Of a DNA stretch of 64,000 bases, positions 59,781 through 64,000 are shown piece by piece; the stretch's first letter is position 1, and each line of letters opens with the position of its first letter. Location of the stretch: the NCBI RefSeq assembly GCF_021134715.1, contig NC_060025.1, positions 2,480,001 through 2,544,000 of the forward strand, given 5' to 3'. The position numbers and the translations under genes were made by a program. Source of the stretch: Daphnia pulex. Lineage: Eukaryota > Arthropoda > Branchiopoda > Diplostraca > Daphniidae. The notes under the pieces are model-generated. The model did no database searches. It saw nothing but the letters and a program-made list of their open reading frames with translations, and had not been told where the DNA came from.

Positions 59781-61300
59781 GTTTTGAAATTCTTTTTTTT
59801 CCCCGCTATGTTTCCCATTCTTATCTGTAATAATTTAACATTTTATTTTTATTGGTTAACTGTAGCTGAACGAAGCTGTTATTTTTTTGCAACCGTGTAC
59901 GTGATTCGCTTTCACAACTACTTTATTGCTTTTCTTCTTTTCTAGCACTTTCACAAACACGCTGACCACCGAAGAGCATTAAAGTAAAGGCCATCCCTTT
60001 ATTTACAAGCTCTAAGATGCTGGGGTCATAGGGGTTGAACGAAATTTCTTGATGGCCGCTTTTCCTTTTTGAAGCCTTAATTCCCCCTTTTGTTTTAAAA
60101 GCCTGTTAAATTTTTGTATGGCCTTTTTTCCACTGCTGATGTTTTATTATTTCGTGTTCTTCCAAATTCTTAGGTGAGTTCTAGTGGACCAAGAATGTTG
60201 AACTTGTAATAGCATCCCTTGTGGTTCCAGATATTCAGCTTCCATAGTACGGAAGAAATCTAAACATACGAGTTAAGAGGTTTAATTTCAGGTTAGTTTA
60301 ATTTTTTTTTGTCATTGAATATTGTAATATTTTAATCTTTTACCTTTGTCGACTAGTACCGTTCCCTGTGGATGTTCCGGTTGCTACTATAATATTGTGG
60401 CTAACGGGGTGGGTCCGCTCTACATCATCGAAGATTTGGGATCATCCCCGCGGTTTAACTATTAACAAGAACTCCATCATAGTCTGCGGTAAGAATTAAG
60501 ATAATGCATTTTGTTTTTCTTTGAGTCAGGATCAAAAGATAAGTCTGGAAAACCTTTTTGAGTTGTTTGATTGTATCTGCATGGCCCATAGAACAGGGAC
60601 CTTAAAAGAAATGGACGATAGCGTTTGCGATAGGGTCCAACCGAGTCCAAAAAGTGTTTTGAATTTGAAAGGAAACAAACCTAAATCTATGCAATAGGTA
60701 ACGACAAATTCGACATTTAAATTGTGAGTCTCCCACGAACGTTTTGCAAAGGGAAGAGTAGTGATCGGCAGATCGGCAGATCGGCCACTATATTGACCTA
60801 ATATTCATAATATGTTCTTTAGCAATGAGGGTTTGAAGAAAGTGAGATTTTTCGTAAACAAACACAACTAACATAAATTTGACAGATAACTGAAATCGCG
60901 CGATCAAGCGCGCTGATGGTCGAATGCTTTTTTTTTTTTTTTTTCACTGAAAATGTTTCGTCTTACTGTTATTGTTTTGGCCCTAAGGTTTTCCCTTCTT
61001 TGGATTGCCTTATTCTTTGTTTTTCCAACAGTTTCTCAATTATTGCGCTTAGTCACACCACAGTCACAACTAGGTTTCTTTTCCCATTTATGATTATCTC
61101 CTTTTTTGTTAGTGGCTAATTTAAAATTATCCAAACTGACGGTAGCACGCAAAAATTCTGGAACCCAGAAATATTTTTATTTTGGTGTTTTCGAGAGAAT
61201 TTAATTATAGACGTACTACTTTCTTTCATCTAACTGAATTTTTTTTATTAAATAATAAGTTTAGATACAGACATTTCAGTGGTTTGAATCAACTTTCAAT
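59781..61300. repeat. Spacer of RR-2 unit E (diverged copy)
   Basis: Matches the type-2 spacer of units A-C in patches (GGTTAACTG.AGCTGAACGAA near 59850, GTGAGTCTCCCACGAACG near 60725, TCACTGAAAATGTTTCG near 60945). Much more diverged and shorter than in the array. No gene seen. Confidence 0.7.
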
Positions 61301-61968
61301 TTAGTACTGGGGCTGGACTGCGGGGGCTTTGTAGACCGGAGTGGCGGTGTAAGCCGGGGCCGGGGCAGAGTATGTGGGAGCGGTGTAAGTGGGAGCAGTG
61401 GGCTTGTAAGTTGGGGCGGAGTAGGTGGGAGCGGTGGGTTTGTAAGCTGGGGCGGAGTAGGTGGTAGCTTTGTAGTTGGATGCGACGTATTCGGGATACT
61501 TGGCTTCACCGGTGTACTTGACGTCGGCGACATATCCGTAGCTGTCGGCCTTGTAGGTGACAATTTGGGTGCGGCCGTCGGGAAGGACGACGCGGTATGA
61601 TCCGGTTACGACATTGCCGTCGACACTCTTCTCAGAGTGTTCGTAGTCGTTGTAGTAATCATTGACGGCCCAGCTGAAGTCGTAAGGTTGGGGAGTCTTC
61701 AAAAAATATTCATTCACGAAAGTTAATTTCCATGTTTCTTTAATTAATTTATGAAATGTGACTCACCTCGTATTTGGCTTCATATGTAGATTTGTATGCC
61801 GGAGCTTCGTACTTGGGAGCGTATTCGGCTGACCTGTAAGAATCGGCGGCAGCGACAGCGAAAAGGGCGGCGAGGATGATGAACTGTATGAAATATGAAA
61901 CATTTGAGGCCATGTACAAGGTAATGCGTTTTATAAAATAGAGTTTTTAAAATATTTCCTACTTTCAT
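61301..61968 (-). CDS. RR-2 cuticular protein, unit E
   Basis: Exons 61963-61968 (MK), 61767-61883 and 61301-61696, 172 aa. The signal peptide is FIILAALFAVAAADS. The core carries the SVDGNVV form shared with unit D. The tail has one YSAPAYKPTAPT and one YSAPTYKPTAPT repeat, then YTAPTYSAPAPAYTATPVY, and lacks the AKKG/VKNG segment. It is separated from the main array by about 38 kb of unrelated genes. The intron 1 acceptor is CATACAG rather than TTATTAG. Coding sequence and splice sites are intact. Confidence 0.93.
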
Positions 61969-62004
61969 GTTGGAGTAGTGGTTAACTTGCTGAAAACAGT
62001 TGGT

Positions 62005-62043
62005 AAACTGATAATTTCAGTCTGATGTGTTCCCGTTTTTATA
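62005..62043 (-). promoter_or_regulatory. TATA box and initiator of E
   Basis: TATAAAA at 62037-62043 and TCAGTTT at 62005-62011 on the minus strand. Confidence 0.75.
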
Positions 62044-64000
62044 CAAAATTGGGGAGTATATTCCGACTGATACGTTTAAATATGGCAATTTGCCAAAGTC
62101 ATGCATTCAGCAAAAGTGATTGGTAGAGGTTGTGCAAATAATAAGTAGTCAAGGCAAAAGAAAATTTAAATGCACACCCCACCCATCTACTCATATCAAG
62201 GGAAAAGTTAGATGAACATTTGACAACCGGTAACAGTTGAGTACCCAATTTGGATCATAACTTGATTTGAAAAGAAACCGTTGCTCAACTTGTAGAGGAA
62301 TTTGGATTTGGTTAATGACCTACAAAACAGTCACACCTTTATTGACGTTCTTTTTTATCCTGGTTTAGAAATCCCTGCGGGAATTTCCCCTTTCTTTTTT
62401 TTTTTTCATACCTTTTCATTATTCAGATCAATTGGGCGATTGTCGGTCGAAAACTGTACACCAAACTGGTTTAATCGATTGATGTAGATTTCGTACCCTA
62501 CAACAGTTAGTTGTTCGTTGTTGATCACAGCCATCAGCACAGTCCAAGAATAATTGAATTTGTTGAACAAGAGAACTTATTGAAATAAGCAAGAAGAAAG
62601 GTATTGTGTAGTCGTATCCGACTTTGGGTACACGCTCGTACCTCATGGAGTAAGCCTGGATATGAGTTTAGAAAGGGATTTGAGACGAGTAGATTGTGTT
62701 ATTGTAGCGTTTATTGATAAAATCATATGAACTAAGGTGGAAATAATGCGTGGATATAGATGTCATTCCATCGATATGCTAGGAATCGATCCTGAAAACT
62801 TCTTGGTGGGTTATAGACTTATGGCGGGCTTTAAAACTATTAGGTTTAAATAGGGAACTTTTTGACTTTTTGGTGGGCTTTAATGCATTGACAGAAATTT
62901 AGCCTAGTTTCATAATACATATTTTATGAATTAAATGTATGTACTATCAAATATAAATTCTTATCCAATACTAACCTTATTATTTTATTAACATGCTCCA
63001 ACACAGTAACAATAGCTACGTATACAATGGCTATTCCTCCATCCTCATTCACATTCACAAGGACTTATTCCTCGTTTACTTCATATTCTCTGTGATTCTT
63101 TAATGGATGCATCCATACCAATACTGTTACTGATTCTTCGATAATTTGGCGGTCAGCTAAAGGAAGAAGCTCAAACTTGAGCAAATTAATTAAGTGGACG
63201 AATTATTGAACGAATTTCTTTTCTGGTTTGTTTTGGGTTTTTGCGTTGTGTTTTCCGCTTTTTCATTCATCTTTCGTATTTTTTTTCTTTCAAATTTGTT
63301 TCGCAAGGTGTCATAATGTTGCTTTTATTCTACTCTTCAGTTTTGCAAAAACGATTTCTAGAATCCAGAAATTTTATAGCGCGTCCGAAGGTTTATAGCA
63401 GCTGAAGTTGATAGAATGTTAGACGGAAATAAAACCAAAAGTGAAATGGAATGGAGTGCATTGAACAGATGATAGATTGTATTGCTTGACACAGCTAGGC
63501 CTTTTTTTTATTGTTTCAACACTGCTACTTATATGATTTGCTATTTAAATTTTAACACTTTTATGTTTTCCTTCTTCCTAACAATGAAAGATGTTATGAG
63601 TTTCAATTTTACGAATCGATTATTCGTCGGATTGACACTTAACTTTTGTTTTTGTCCATTTTTAGGAGGATACTCTACCGTACTCTACTGTCGATAGGTA
63701 ATTCATCTACTATGTGTGATGAGTTATTCCTGCTTTCTGGCGTTCCCGTTTATACCACGTCTAAGTGAGCTGCCATCTTTAAAACAAAAAAGGTAGGGCA
63801 TTTTCCAAAATTAAATTTTTATTACATCGTTTGGTACTTACTACTCCATCGAAGCAAAGACGCTGCCTTAAATGAAAAGATCTTTTTAAAAAGCACTTTT
63901 GAGTTGTTTTATTGAAACTAGGTAACAATAAGAGACAAGTAAGAGAAACTGTTCTTAATAATAAAACATGTAACGAATCTGAATTGAGCTACTAACACCT
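62044..64000. other. Upstream of unit E and window end
   Basis: Unit homology continues to about 62640 (same edge sequences as 20.2-20.5 kb and 23.6-23.9 kb). The remainder is AT-rich and no gene was recognised. A further unit may lie beyond the window. Confidence 0.55.

Overview
The window looks like nuclear DNA of a small-genome arthropod, most probably a branchiopod crustacean of the Daphnia type (inference). The reasons are ten RR-2 (Chitin_bind_4) cuticle-protein genes with a two-codon first exon, introns mostly of about 60-80 nt, TATA boxes 33-35 nt upstream of an arthropod TCAGT-type initiator, two eukaryotic tRNA-Pro genes and two GH18 chitinase-family genes. No operons, plasmids or prokaryotic features were seen.

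1-23.6 kb is a minus-strand RR-2 array. A ~5.1 kb unit carrying two genes (166 aa and 176-188 aa) is repeated three times almost identically (units A, B, C), followed by a diverged single-gene unit D. A further diverged unit (E) lies at 59.8-62.4 kb. Units B and C are each interrupted by a copy of the same 2,411-bp transposon-like element. The two copies are in opposite orientation, have terminal inverted repeats (TIRs) starting CCCTTACGG, 2-bp target duplications, ~190-bp internal repeats and a tRNA-Gly-like segment.

24.9-25.4 kb holds tRNA-Pro(AGG) and tRNA-Pro(TGG). 26.7-35.1 kb is an 8.4-kb block bounded by ~389-bp TIRs and a 7-bp target duplication (CAACATG). It carries degraded pieces of host genes, namely a leucine-rich-repeat protein and a BMS1 ribosome-biogenesis GTPase. 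A second, nested 2.7-kb TIR element inside it carries an LDL-receptor-related (LRP) fragment. No transposase was recognised. This is a Pack-TIR (Pack-MULE-like) gene-capture structure and the most unusual part of the window. A 517-bp foldback element lies at 36.6-37.1 kb.

38.3-39.6 kb appears to hold a small three-exon minus-strand gene (68 aa, function unknown). 41.3-48.1 kb is a plus-strand cuticle cluster: two RR-2 genes, a catalytically dead GH18 protein with a GPI-like tail, and a GH18 chitinase with intact active-site motif but a 1-nt frameshift. 49.1-54.4 kb is a ten-exon minus-strand gene for a secreted chordin-like protein (507 aa, three VWC domains), a probable BMP modulator. 54.4-59.8 kb and 62.4-64 kb are non-coding as far as can be seen.

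Functionally, most of the intact genes belong to the exoskeleton: RR-2 proteins bind chitin in the cuticle and GH18 proteins cut or bind chitin at moulting. The rest is shaped by tandem duplication and DNA transposons.
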